DNA of 64,000 nucleotides from Flavobacteriales bacterium (lineage in GTDB: Bacteria > Bacteroidota > Bacteroidia > JACJYZ01). Both the position numbers and the translations under genes were made by a program. A model generated the notes under the pieces. It was given only the letters and a program-made list of their open reading frames with translations. It was not told where the DNA came from and made no database searches. Below are positions 17,627-27,500 of this stretch, piece by piece. The DNA lies in contig JACJYZ010000002.1 in NCBI GenBank assembly GCA_020635855.1, positions 1,302,001 through 1,366,000 on the forward strand, in the 5' to 3' direction. Every line of letters begins with the position of its first letter. The first letter of the stretch is position 1.

Positions 17627-20600
17627 TTATCTCAAAACGATCTTGTCCGAAATCGTTCGATCAGATTGTTGAATAAACAATAAGTAGTATCCAGGGGGCA
17701 ATCCAAGTGCATCCAGGTCAAGCGTAACCCTGGTCGGGTTGTTGGGCTCAACGCGGGTGACTACGGTGCCCGTAAGCGTTGTCAGATATACAGACTGCAT
17801 GTCGCTACCCTTGATATGAACCACACCGTGGGTTGGGTTGGGGTATACCCGAAACATGCCGGTGGAGTTATTGTCATCTGTTCCGGTTACCGGTGGAGGG
17901 CATCCCACGCTGTCTGTTACTTCGGTTACGCATCCGTTTGCATCCGTAACAATGGCGGTGTACATTCCGGGAAGAAGTCCGGTTGCTACGCTTCCGTATT
18001 GGGTCGGATTTGTATTCCATTCGTAACTGTAAGCAGGTACTCCACCGGACATGTGTACTTCCAGTTCGCCGTCGCTGATATTGCAATCGCTGGCATCTTT
18101 GTGTGACACACTGTCGATAAGCAGGGCATCCGGTTCGCTGATGTAAATGTTCTCAATAACATTGGCACCGACCGCATCGGTGACGGTGACCACATAGTTT
18201 CCTGCACTCAGTCCTGATACCGATTGGGTAGACTCCCCATTGCTCCATTGGTATGAATAGGGTGCAGCTCCACCGTTTGCATTTACAGTGGCATTGCCAT
18301 CGGATCCACCGTTGCATTTTACATCGGTTTGCTCATATGTTACGGCAAAAGGTGAAGCACATGAAAGTGTTTCAGAAACTTCAATGCTGCATCCGCTTGC
18401 ATCCGTTACAACAACGGTGTATGTACCGGTGGTCAAACCTGTAGCTTTGGATGTGGTTTGTGCCGGAACGGTATTCCACAGGTAAGTATAGCCGGGTTTA
18501 CCGCCTGATATGGCAATCTGGAGAGAGCCGTCGTTGGCATCGCAGGAAGAAACTTCATTACGGATCATGTCTTCCACAACAATGGCCGCTGGCTCATTTA
18601 CATTGACCGTTTGGAGGTAGCCGCCGTATTTAGAGTCGGATACAGTTACCCTGTATGAGCCTGCCTTCAGTCCGGTAGCTGTGGCGGTGGTCTGGCCGTC
18701 TGTCCAGATGTACGTGTAGGGAGGGTACCCTCCGGTTACGTTTACACTTGCCGTGCCGTCGTTACTGCCATTGCACTTTGCATTGGTGTGGCTGTAGGTC
18801 AGGTCCACCGGTGGTGTGCAAGGAACACTGTCGGTGAATGACCGGGTACATCCGTTTGCATCTGTTACGACCAATGTGTAGGCGCCGGATCCCAAACCGG
18901 TTGCAGTTGCCGAGTTTTGTACCGGTGCGGTGTTCCACTCATAGCTATAAGGTGCAACGCCACCTGTGATGTTGGCCTGCATGGCGCCATCATTTGAAAG
19001 CCCGCAGTAGGTTACATCCGTTTTGTTGATATTGGTAACGGATATGGCCGTGGGTTCAGTAACGGTAATGGTAATGCTACTCACCAGACTTTTTGCGTCG
19101 GTAACGGTTACTGTATACTTGCCGGCTTTCAAGCCACTGATTGATGGGGTGGCCTGACCATTGTTCCATGAATACGTATAAGGAATGGTGCCGCCAGAGG
19201 CAATGACAGTAGCTGTTCCGTCGCTTCCACCATTACATTTAACGTTGGTGGTGTTTTCTTTTACCGAAAAAGGTTGTACCGGTGCATACTCGTATGCCCC
19301 CATGTCATATCCGCTTCCATAAGGGCGTTGTGTGCCGTCGAAGTCATTGGATACGTTCAGTGCTGGTACGCCTTTGTCAATACAAGGGCTTCCCGGTTGC
19401 AGGTGGAAGTTGCCACTGGCCTCATCTACGAACAAGGGATCAGTGGAAATGTTACCGCTTCCGGAAGGAGTAGAAAATTTATTTGCATAGAAATTGGTAT
19501 AAGAGCAAGCGAATGACAATGCGTACGAACCGCCCTTCAGGCTGCCTGAATTGGCAACGATGCAACTGATCATCTGGTTGTTGGCATTTTGTCTTCCGCA
19601 ATAGAACAGGTAATCGATGTTATTGAAGGTGCAGTATGCAAACGTATTGCTGTCTGCAATGGAAACCTGGTCGTAATCATCAAAATGAATGCCCAGGTAT
19701 GCGGAATTGATGATGCAGTTCTCGAAGGTGTTGTGTCTTCCTGCATATTGTGCACCACCGTCTTCGGATGTATCCATGAAGCGGAAACCGGATTTGACAT
19801 CATCGGCACGGCAATCAATGAAATGGTTGTAGCTGGCGCCGTCTCGCACCACAAATGCACGACCGGTAATGGCGTGGCATCCCTTGAAAGTGTTGAACTT
19901 GGCACCTCTGTGTCGAACATAGAAGTCTTCCGTCATGTTCACAGCGGTACAGTTCAGGAAGTAGTTGTTCTGGCAATCCCATTTGGCGCCGATGCCATGG
20001 CCATAGTGGGCCAAATCTCCGATGCGCTCAACGTAGCACGCTTCAATGGTGTTGTTGTTACCGTCAACAAGTAAGTAGTAGTCGGTGGCTGCGTTGTTGC
20101 CTGACCCGATTTCTCCTTCGTTGCAGTACACCTTGCAATTGAAAACCGTATTAAAATCTCCGTTGATGCTGAGGCCTTCTGCGGCCGAATTTACCACAAT
20201 ACAATTCCGAACGGTATTATAGCTGGACACGGCTGTGCTCCAGGAACCGAACTGGATCCCACGGCCGGAATAGGAATCATTAATATCGCCCGTGGATGTG
20301 GTGATTACATTATCCAGTGTGATGTGATGGGCTGTTCCCGAATTGACACCATATGAATAATTGGTAATCTGAAAATTCTTGATGACAATGTAGGAATGTC
20401 CACCGGCGAGATTCATTCCGATCTTGCCGTTTGCCCGGTTTCCTCCGTCGAGCAACGGCATGACGGATGCATCCAATGCATCACCCATGGAAAAGTTAAG
20501 ATCCGGAGCATCTCCCGGTACATTGGTATAGCCCTCAAATGTGATCGGGCTGCCTGATGTTCCGTTCTGAATGAAACTGACATATTCCGCTCCGTAATTA

Positions 20601-20797
20601 CCGGCCTTTACATAAACAATGTCACCCGGCCGTACCGGTGAATTGTATCCGGCGGCAAATGTGATGGTTCGCCACGCATTTCCCTCCGATAATCCTGAAT
20701 TTGAATTACTCCCTGCGGTGTTTACATAATAAGTGGTAGACCAAGCATTACCCAACCATAGCAGAGAAGCTGCACTGAGAATCAACAGTTTTTTCAT
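17627..20797 (-). CDS. Secreted beta-helix protein with SprB-like repeats and T9SS type A sorting domain
   Basis: The start at 20797 gives MKKLLILSAASLLWLGNAWS, a clear signal peptide; an upstream in-frame start (20914) would bury it behind 39 cysteine-rich residues. The protein has 1056 residues. Residues ~20-505 look like a right-handed parallel beta helix (pectate-lyase-like, short repeated I/F-x-N-C turns), with YYVNTAGSNSNSG at the front. Residues ~510-968 carry six SprB-like repeats. Residues ~975-1056 are a type A C-terminal sorting domain (FRVYPNPTHGVV...GYYLLFI...KIVLR), which directs export by the type IX system and anchoring at the surface. Beta-helix proteins often bind or cleave polysaccharide; no catalytic residues were identified. 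Its terminator is at 17554-17600. Confidence 0.9.
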   Translation of the reverse strand: MKKLLILSAASLLWLGNAWSTTYYVNTAGSNSNSGLSEGNAWRTITFAAGYNSPVRPGDIVYVKAGNYGAEYVSFIQNGTSGSPITFEGYTNVPGDAPDLNFSMGDALDASVMPLLDGGNRANGKIGMNLAGGHSYIVIKNFQITNYSYGVNSGTAHHITLDNVITTSTGDINDSYSGRGIQFGSWSTAVSSYNTVRNCIVVNSAAEGLSINGDFNTVFNCKVYCNEGEIGSGNNAATDYYLLVDGNNNTIEACYVERIGDLAHYGHGIGAKWDCQNNYFLNCTAVNMTEDFYVRHRGAKFNTFKGCHAITGRAFVVRDGASYNHFIDCRADDVKSGFRFMDTSEDGGAQYAGRHNTFENCIINSAYLGIHFDDYDQVSIADSNTFAYCTFNNIDYLFYCGRQNANNQMISCIVANSGSLKGGSYALSFACSYTNFYANKFSTPSGSGNISTDPLFVDEASGNFHLQPGSPCIDKGVPALNVSNDFDGTQRPYGSGYDMGAYEYAPVQPFSVKENTTNVKCNGGSDGTATVIASGGTIPYTYSWNNGQATPSISGLKAGKYTVTVTDAKSLVSSITITVTEPTAISVTNINKTDVTYCGLSNDGAMQANITGGVAPYSYEWNTAPVQNSATATGLGSGAYTLVVTDANGCTRSFTDSVPCTPPVDLTYSHTNAKCNGSNDGTASVNVTGGYPPYTYIWTDGQTTATATGLKAGSYRVTVSDSKYGGYLQTVNVNEPAAIVVEDMIRNEVSSCDANDGSLQIAISGGKPGYTYLWNTVPAQTTSKATGLTTGTYTVVVTDASGCSIEVSETLSCASPFAVTYEQTDVKCNGGSDGNATVNANGGAAPYSYQWSNGESTQSVSGLSAGNYVVTVTDAVGANVIENIYISEPDALLIDSVSHKDASDCNISDGELEVHMSGGVPAYSYEWNTNPTQYGSVATGLLPGMYTAIVTDANGCVTEVTDSVGCPPPVTGTDDNNSTGMFRVYPNPTHGVVHIKGSDMQSVYLTTLTGTVVTRVEPNNPTRVTLDLDALGLPPGYYLLFIQQSDRTISDKIVLR
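17890..19270 (-). repeat. Six SprB-like repeats in three A-B pairs (coding)
   Basis: Inside the T9SS protein two alternating ~75-residue repeat types occur three times each. Type A has KCNGGSDG...PYTYSWNNGQ-like spacing and type B has GG..PYSYEWNT...TGL..G.YT..VTDANGC. The A and B units differ consistently, so the ancestral duplication unit was probably the A-B pair. SprB repeats are known from the Flavobacterium gliding adhesin. Confidence 0.8.
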
Positions 20798-21355
20798 GGC
20801 CCTAGTTTTTAGTTGAACATAGCTAACATGTCCAGGCCAGGCATACGAATCCTGCTGTACCTCACATTGGCATACGCAACATAACGTATGGCAACATGCC
20901 GTACTTGTAATCACTACCTAAAAATCAATTGTAAAAGAAACCTAATTGTATAATCCCATGCCAAGACTGGACAGAAAATTATACGGGCTAATTTCAAAAG
21001 GGTTGCGCAATACATGTGATCCAATTATCGGGTTCATTTCCCCCTTAAAACCCTTGTCATTACAGGAAAACAAGATATAAATTTTCATCAATCTCACCAA
21101 CAATAATTCAAAATACCCTGAAATTTTTTTTAACAGAATTAACCTACGGGCTTTGTTAAGGACACGATTGGGAACCTTAGTTTTATTGTTAATTAATTGT
21201 TCTTCAGTTTCTTGCAATATCCTTGCCTGCGGGGTTGGTGTTGTTCACAAGATGATTGAAGAATTTCACCATTTGATTTTTGCAGTTCACCCCTTCGGTG
21301 TGATCGGTGCCTAAACTTTGGCGTTGAATAGGATAGAATCAACAAGTCGTCCGAA
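20798..21355. other. Intergenic divergent region, AT-rich, no gene recognised
   Basis: This 558-base stretch separates the minus-strand T9SS gene from the plus-strand signalling island. The part from about 20940 to 21210 is clearly more AT-rich than its surroundings. Its short reading frames (for example 20942-21217 on the minus strand) show no recognisable protein. Near the T9SS gene, the word GGCATACG occurs at 20840-20847 and 20869-20876, with an inverted near-copy CGTATGGC at 20885-20892. No perfect TAnnTTTG box was found in front of either gene. Confidence 0.5.
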
Positions 21356-21958
21356 ATGAAAAAGCTAGAAAACATGACCGTTTACCTGGTTGATGACAAC
21401 ACCACCAACCTGGAAATCATCAAGCACAAACTAAGGGGTGAAGTGAAGTGCAAGGTGCGTACATTCAATACTGCAGAAGATTGTTTGAGAACAGTTGAAT
21501 GGAAAGTGCCGGATCTGGTGTTGGCCGATTATAATCTGGATGCATGTTATTCACATAAAATGAATGGTGATCACATGCTGGTACAGATCAAATCCAAACA
21601 TCCCAGCGTACCGGTTGTTATGTATTCTTCCATGAACAGCGTGGATCTGACTGTGAACTTGATGAAGCGGGGGGCGGTGGATTTTATACCTCGTGACGAA
21701 AGGTTTTTGAAACGGATTGGTGGGGTTGTTTCCAAACAAATGAACCAGGTTGTGGATGGTTATAAGGAGCAGAGGGCCAGGGCCGGGTTCATTGCCCTTC
21801 TAATCGTGTTGGTGGGAAGTGTGTTCGTTGTCAGCTATGCTTTTTCGGAGTTGCTGCCCTATTTTGTCGTAAGCGCACTCTTTCTGGGAATCGTATTTAC
21901 CATGGTGATACCTTCCTTGGTGGATTCTTTCAAAAGAAAAAGATTTAAGGTTAAATAA
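21356..21958 (+). CDS. Receiver-domain protein with two C-terminal membrane helices (REC-TM 1)
   Basis: A 200-residue protein. Residues 8-125 are a response-regulator receiver domain: acidic pair VDD (near 13), presumed phospho-acceptor in LVLADYNLD (near 61), YSSMNS switch region (near 93). The conserved lysine position is replaced by arginine (DFIPRDE, near 114). After the aspartate the loop is longer than usual (DYNLDACYSHKMNGD). Residues ~140-190 form two hydrophobic helices, followed by the basic tail KRKRFKVK. There is no DNA-binding output domain. It would be a membrane-tethered phospho-acceptor or sink. It is the first of three related genes in the same direction. Confidence 0.8.
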   Translation: MKKLENMTVYLVDDNTTNLEIIKHKLRGEVKCKVRTFNTAEDCLRTVEWKVPDLVLADYNLDACYSHKMNGDHMLVQIKSKHPSVPVVMYSSMNSVDLTVNLMKRGAVDFIPRDERFLKRIGGVVSKQMNQVVDGYKEQRARAGFIALLIVLVGSVFVVSYAFSELLPYFVVSALFLGIVFTMVIPSLVDSFKRKRFKVK

Positions 21959-21993
21959 TCAGGAATAACAACTGTAGTGTCGACTCCAACCAT

Positions 21994-22509
21994 ATGCATA
22001 CAAAAGACACATATAATGTATTTGTTGTCGATGATTCGGATGTGTACCGCACCATGCTGGTGCAAACCATGAAAAATACCCATGAAGAGGACGTACTGGA
22101 CAACTGTCACTTCTATGCCTATTCATCCGGAGAAGAATGTTTGCAAAATCTACAGTTGAAACCAGATGTGCTTGTATTGGACTATCATCTGGACGGCAAC
22201 GGTTATCGTTACAACATGGATGGGCTGAAACTCCTTAAATCCATGAAAAGTGAACTGCCCAAACTTGAAGTGATCATTGTGAGTTGCCAGCAGGATGTTG
22301 AGGTTGTCAGGGAATTTGTTGAAGCCGGTGCATCCAATTACATCAAGAAAAAAGGACCGGCCAGTGCAAGAAAAGTACAGAATTCGGTCCGCAAGGTAAT
22401 TGTGGATAAAGAAAATTCGAAACGCAAAAAAAGACGAAACATGATGTATTATGCCGTGGTGTTGCTGGTCGTCTTTGCAATTGGTTTGATTTACACCATG
22501 GCTCATTAA
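21994..22509 (+). CDS. Receiver-domain protein with one C-terminal membrane helix (REC-TM 2)
   Basis: A 171-residue protein: receiver domain at residues 6-130, then a basic linker (KENSKRKKRRN) and one C-terminal helix (MMYYAVVLLVVFAIGLIY). The acidic pair VVDD, phospho-acceptor VLDYHLD (near 63), serine of IIVSCQQ (near 91) and lysine of NYIKKK (near 112) are all present, so phosphorylation looks possible. It shares with its neighbours the words SGEECLQ and KPDV and the lengthened loop DYHLDGNGYRYNMDG after the aspartate. Basic residues before the helix predict that the receiver domain stays in the cytoplasm. Confidence 0.82.
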   Translation: MHTKDTYNVFVVDDSDVYRTMLVQTMKNTHEEDVLDNCHFYAYSSGEECLQNLQLKPDVLVLDYHLDGNGYRYNMDGLKLLKSMKSELPKLEVIIVSCQQDVEVVREFVEAGASNYIKKKGPASARKVQNSVRKVIVDKENSKRKKRRNMMYYAVVLLVVFAIGLIYTMAH

Positions 22510-22529
22510 GAAGGAACAGGAGGATCGTT

Positions 22530-23087
22530 ATGGAAACCTTAGCAACAACAACCAACCAACCTTACCTCGGAGAGTTGACCTGGGATTCGGATGCGCAATA
22601 CCGAATCTTTATTGTCGAAGACTCTTCTTCTGCGCGAACCCTCCTGGCTCATTATCTCCAGCGGCTGCCCAGATGTCAGGATCTTCAAAAACCAAAAATC
22701 GAGATCTACTCATTTGAAAGTGGCGAGGAGTGTCTGCAACACCTTGGTCTCAAACCGGACATTGTCATCCTGGATTATTTTCTGAATGATCAGAATCAGG
22801 AGGCAATGGACGGTTTGGCGTTGCTTCGCACGATCAGGCGAACGCTTCCCTCTACGGATGTGATCATGATGAGCAGCCAGCAGGAGGTAATGATTGTGGC
22901 TGAACTGTTTAATAATGGTATTACCGAATACGTGGCCAAGGAGCACGCATGCCATGTGAGGGTTGAGCAAGCCGTGCTCAGAATATTTAAGGAAAAAAAG
23001 CAAGCCGTCCGAAGAAGAAACAGGATGATGCTTGCAGGCGTTCTTTGTTTTATTGTTGGATTGGCATTGGGTGGCTGGTTGCTCTGA
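22530..23087 (+). CDS. Receiver-domain protein with one C-terminal membrane helix (REC-TM 3)
   Basis: A 185-residue protein: a ~22-residue N-terminal extension, a receiver domain at residues ~24-150 and a C-terminal helix (MLAGVLCFIVGLALGGWLL) preceded by the basic stretch KKQAVRRRNR. The visible receiver residues are FIVEDS, VILDYFL (near 80), MMSSQQE (near 112) and the lysine of YVAKEHA (near 133). ESGEECLQHLGLKPD closely matches the second protein, so the two arose by duplication. It lies 20 bases after the preceding stop. No output domain is present. Confidence 0.82.
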   Translation: METLATTTNQPYLGELTWDSDAQYRIFIVEDSSSARTLLAHYLQRLPRCQDLQKPKIEIYSFESGEECLQHLGLKPDIVILDYFLNDQNQEAMDGLALLRTIRRTLPSTDVIMMSSQQEVMIVAELFNNGITEYVAKEHACHVRVEQAVLRIFKEKKQAVRRRNRMMLAGVLCFIVGLALGGWLL

Positions 23088-23223
23088 AAAAATACGGAGT
23101 AACAAATTGTTTGAAACCGCGTAACGCATGCGTCGTAAAATTAGCCGGGTAGGTTTTGATTATGTAATTTTATTCAAGTAATCCTTTCCTCCGGTTATTT
23201 TAAAGCAAAGCGGCGCTTGCACT

Positions 23224-23928
23224 ATGCTCATTAAAACAGCCATACTGGATGATGATAAGGTATTTTGCGAAATCCTTACACATTACATCAGTAAAATAGA
23301 ATTCCTTCATCTGGAAGGTACCTACCATGACGTTTTCTCGGCACTAAGTGACGATCGTGCATTCCAGCAACTGGATCTTTTGTTCCTGGATGTGGAAATG
23401 CCGGGAATGACCGGTGTTGAGTTACTCGCCTCATTCGATGATACCGCCCCTAAGGTGGTGATGATATCCGGAAAGCGCGAGTATGGAGTGGAGGCATTTG
23501 ACTATGATGTGGTTGATTACCTTCAGAAACCGATCACCTTCTCGCGATTTGTAAAAGCAATTAAGAAGGTACAAAAGGTGATGGAGGAGAAACTGGATAA
23601 GGAACCAAATATATCCGCCAGTTTATTTATCAGGGTTGATGGGTTGTGGAAACGATTGGCATTCACTGAAATATGCCTGATCAAAAGCCATAATAACAGT
23701 GTAATCGTAAAGACCGAAGATGAATCGTTCGAAAGCCCCATGCGCTTGAAAGATATTGTTGATCGCTTACCGGAGGGCAAATTCATGCAGGTGCACAGAT
23801 CCTATATTGTGAACCTTGAAAAGATAAGTAAAGTGGATGGTGAGATCATTGAGGTTGGAGAAAGAACTGTGCCGGTGAGCAGGACCTATATTCAGACACT
23901 GTACGATAGGTTGAATATAGATCGGTAA
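23224..23928 (+). CDS. LytTR family response regulator
   Basis: A 234-residue protein with a receiver domain at residues 3-120 (LDDD at 8-11, phospho-acceptor in LFLDVEMPGMTG near 58, conserved lysine in YLQKPI near 102). A LytTR DNA-binding domain follows at ~135-232 (FIRVDGLWKRL, then FMQVHRSYIVNLEKI and VPVSRTY). In Bacteroidota such regulators usually pair with histidine kinases of the same locus and bind direct repeats in promoters. It is the only protein of the signalling island with an obvious DNA-binding output. A 136-base gap separates it from the receiver trio. Confidence 0.93.
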   Translation: MLIKTAILDDDKVFCEILTHYISKIEFLHLEGTYHDVFSALSDDRAFQQLDLLFLDVEMPGMTGVELLASFDDTAPKVVMISGKREYGVEAFDYDVVDYLQKPITFSRFVKAIKKVQKVMEEKLDKEPNISASLFIRVDGLWKRLAFTEICLIKSHNNSVIVKTEDESFESPMRLKDIVDRLPEGKFMQVHRSYIVNLEKISKVDGEIIEVGERTVPVSRTYIQTLYDRLNIDR

Positions 23929-24020
23929 TCAGTGAAATATTTGGGAGATTATGAATAAGAATTCAATAGCGTGCGTGAACCACGAAAAGCCATGCCTCAG
24001 ATGGCAATGGCAGGAACAAG

Positions 24021-24581
24021 ATGAGCACTAGCTACCGCAATAAGAATCCAATGATTAAAGGGATGTTCGTCAATAGCCATATCAATCTTTTAAGAGAGAA
24101 AAAAGGTGAAGATGCTATTGTACGCCTGGAGTCAGAATATGGTGATAAGCTTGAATTCAATGCTTTTGCTGACATCCCGATTGCCAGAGATAAGGCCATT
24201 CTTAGGCATGTACTCAAGGCCCTCAAAGATACCACCTCCGCGTCCGTAAAAACCGAAATGCTTAATACCGGGAGTCTTAGCTTCCGCGACTTTGTAACAA
24301 CAGTCTACGGTAAAATGATTTTACACGTGTTGGATAAAGACTTTAAGGCGGCGGTTCTGGCATACCCCCACATTGCCGTACATATTTATAAGAACATTCA
24401 TTTCTATGCGCAGGATTTAGGAGAAAAAGCGGTCCGCATTACCATTGAGAACAGTGGTTATGACATGGATCATTTTTACGGTTTTTTTACCGAGTGGATG
24501 GCATTTTGGGAATACACCGGTGAGGTGGAAGCTGTTTCTATCCGCGAAGGCATATACGAATATACCATGAGATGGCAGTAA
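24021..24581 (+). CDS. Unassigned small protein, possibly DUF2378/heme-NO-binding-like sensor
   Basis: A 186-residue soluble protein, without signal peptide or membrane segment, not confidently recognised. The opening IKGMFVNSHINLLREKKGED and later LSFRDFVTTVYGK recall small one-domain proteins of the DUF2378 type, or the general layout of heme-NO-binding-like sensors. No heme ligand motif can be claimed. The last ten bases overlap the start of the hybrid kinase (24572), which suggests coupled translation and a physical partnership. It may be a sensory or regulatory subunit for that kinase; this is inference from position. Confidence 0.5.
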   Translation: MSTSYRNKNPMIKGMFVNSHINLLREKKGEDAIVRLESEYGDKLEFNAFADIPIARDKAILRHVLKALKDTTSASVKTEMLNTGSLSFRDFVTTVYGKMILHVLDKDFKAAVLAYPHIAVHIYKNIHFYAQDLGEKAVRITIENSGYDMDHFYGFFTEWMAFWEYTGEVEAVSIREGIYEYTMRWQ

Positions 24582-27500
24582 AACACGTACATAGTGAACT
24601 GGATGCATACAAGGACTTGGTCCAAGCCAAACTGGCCGACCTGGTTCCTGTATTCGCCCGTGCCATGATCGGTGACTTTTCCAAGGATGTCCCCTATGCA
24701 GGCTCCGAAGATGAATTCTCCGAACTGTACGTGGGTGTCCAGATTATGCTGGACGTAATCCGCGATAAACTGGGAAAACTTGGGAAATGGAATGATGAAC
24801 TTGCAGAGATTGTCAAGGAAAAAACAAAAGCTTTCGAGGAAGCCCAGTACCTGGCTCACATAGGTAGCTGGGAGTGTGAGGTTGCTCCCGGACTTTTATC
24901 CCTTTCAAATGAGATGTGCCGTATATATGGACTCCCGCAGTCTTTGGAATCCATTCGATACGCCGATTTCCTGGTATACATTCATCCGGATGACCGGGAG
25001 TACGTTGAATCAACCGTTTCAGATGCATACAAAACCGGTGAGCCATTTATTATTCAGTATCGCATCCTTCGTGCAGATGGTGAAATGAGAATTCTTGAGG
25101 GAAGGGGAAAAGTATTGCTGGATAAGCACGATCAACCAGTGAGGATGCTGGGGACAGCCCAGGATGTAACAGAGTTGAAGCGTGCCGAAGCGGAGTTGCT
25201 CCGGGCTAAAAATGAGCTCGAATTAAAAGTGGAGGAACGCACCAAGAAACTGAAAAGCACCCTGGAAGACCTTCGGCGGGAAATGGGAAGAAAAGAGGAG
25301 GCGAAGGCCAAGGTTACCGAGTTGGCGGCAATCGTGCAGGGAACCACTGATGCTGTTTTGGGAAAAACCCTGGATGGATACATCACTTCCTGGAACAAAG
25401 GCGCACAGAAATTATACGGTTACTCTGCAAGAGAAGCGGTTGGGCAGCATATCTCTTTGATCGTTCCAAAAAACAAAAGGAAGGAGTTGGATGGTATTAT
25501 GGAACGTCTGAGCGACGGCAAAGGAATACAACGCCTGGAAACAGTCAGAAGAAACAAAGCAGGCAACAATGTACATGTAAGCCTTACCATATCTCCTATC
25601 CAGAATGCTAGCGGTGAAATTATCGGTGCATCAAGTATTGCCAAAGATATCACCAAGCAGGTGGCTGCCCAGGAAAAGATGAGGCAAAGCCGTAAGATGT
25701 TGAATAATTTCATGAATGCGGCAAAGGATACGTTCGTCATTTTTGACGCCAACATGAAGGTGCTTGATATCAACAAGGCCGGTACCAAGCTCATGGGGCG
25801 TAGAACCAAAAAAGATCTTGTTGGTCGTCACCTGACAGAATTGTTCCCCCTGTCTGCCAAGTCGCAGAAGCGCATGTACCAAAAAACCCTGGAGACCGGA
25901 AGAAGCAAAAGCTTTGAGGACTTTGTCGCCCACCCGGCTTTCGGTGAAAGGTATTTTTCTATGGAGGTATTCAGGCTGGAAAGTGGCATTGGATTGATCG
26001 CTAGGGATATCACGGAACATAAACTGAATGAACAGGCGCTCAACGAAAGCGAAAAGAAGTACCGTACCCTGGTTGAAACCATGAATGAGGGTGTACTCGT
26101 GGTGAACAACCGTGACGAGGTTGAATTCGTGAACAGTACTTTTTGTCAGCAAACTGGCTATTCCCAGGAAGAGTTGATGGGGCGGAAGGCAACCGAAGTT
26201 CTACTGGATAAAGATCAGCAGGAACGCATGGCCAGAATTGTTGAAAGTCGTATGAGAGGCGAATCCAGCCAGTATGAGTTGGAACTGACAACCAAATCGG
26301 GTCAGAAACTATGGATGCTCGTGAATGGTTCACCGGTTTACGATAACTCCAACCGGGTGGTGGGATCGGTTGGTTTGCATACAAACATTACACAACGCAA
26401 ACAACATGAAGCGGAACTGGACGCATTGGCAAAATTTCCAGCTGAAAGTCCCAGTCCAGTCATGCGATTTTCCATGCATGGCCAGGCCCTCATTTATGTG
26501 AACAGGGCTGCGGTGCACCTGGTTCAGGCGCTTGACAGCGATGAGGAACTGCACCATCACTGGATGGAATTGGTCACCAGGGTATACCGGGAGAATAAGG
26601 TCATGAAGGAAGAGATAGATATCGCTGGCCGGACTTATCTGTTCACCATTGTACCTATTCATCAAGGACATTATATCAACCTTTACGGAACGGATGTTAC
26701 CGCCGCAAAAAAAGCCGAGGAGGAAGTTAAACGACTTTTGTTCGTGTTGTCTCAGACAGATAACTCCATTCTTATCGCGAATCATCAGGGAGAAATTCAA
26801 TGGGTGAACGCTGCTTTTCAGCGCATCAGTGGCTATTCTCTGGATGATGTGAAGGGCACCCATGGCGAAGTACTTCGCCACGGCAAATATACCGGCCTTG
26901 ATCCCCAGCATCCTTACTTCAAGCGCATGCAGGAGACAAGGCATTCTGTTTCCTATGAGTCTAAAAATTATGCAAAGTCGGGTCGGGAGTTCTGGTCGCT
27001 GACAACCCTCACGCCGGTTCTGAACGAGAACGGTGAGATTGAAGGAATCGTGGCCATGGATTCGGATGTTACCGAAAAGAAGAAAGCGGAAAAGGATATC
27101 ATCAAATCCAGAAAGATTGCTGAAAGTTCAGTGAAAGCAAGGGAGTTGTTCATGGCAAACATGAGCCACGAGATACGAACTCCTATGAATGCCATCATGG
27201 GAATTATTCAGCTGCTGCGTGAAACACATACCACCGAGCAACAGGAGAAGTATCTCAAGTCAATGGAATTTGCCAGTGAGAATTTGCTCCGTATCATCGA
27301 CGATGTGCTGGACCTTTCCAAGATTGAATCTGGAAAACTCAGCATTGAAAAGCTTGAGTTTAACATCGGTGAAATGGTGAAGGATCTTATTAATACCATT
27401 TCTTATCGGGCCAATGAGCAGAATATCGATCTGAAACTGGTGATGGGGTTGGATATCCCGGATGTGATCTTGGGTGATCCGGTCCGCATCAATCAGATTC

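Noticed and set aside
20942..21217. 91-codon minus-strand frame in the AT-rich intergenic region
   Set aside because: Composition reflects AT-rich DNA (many Ile, Leu, Lys, Asn), with no start context and no recognisable family.
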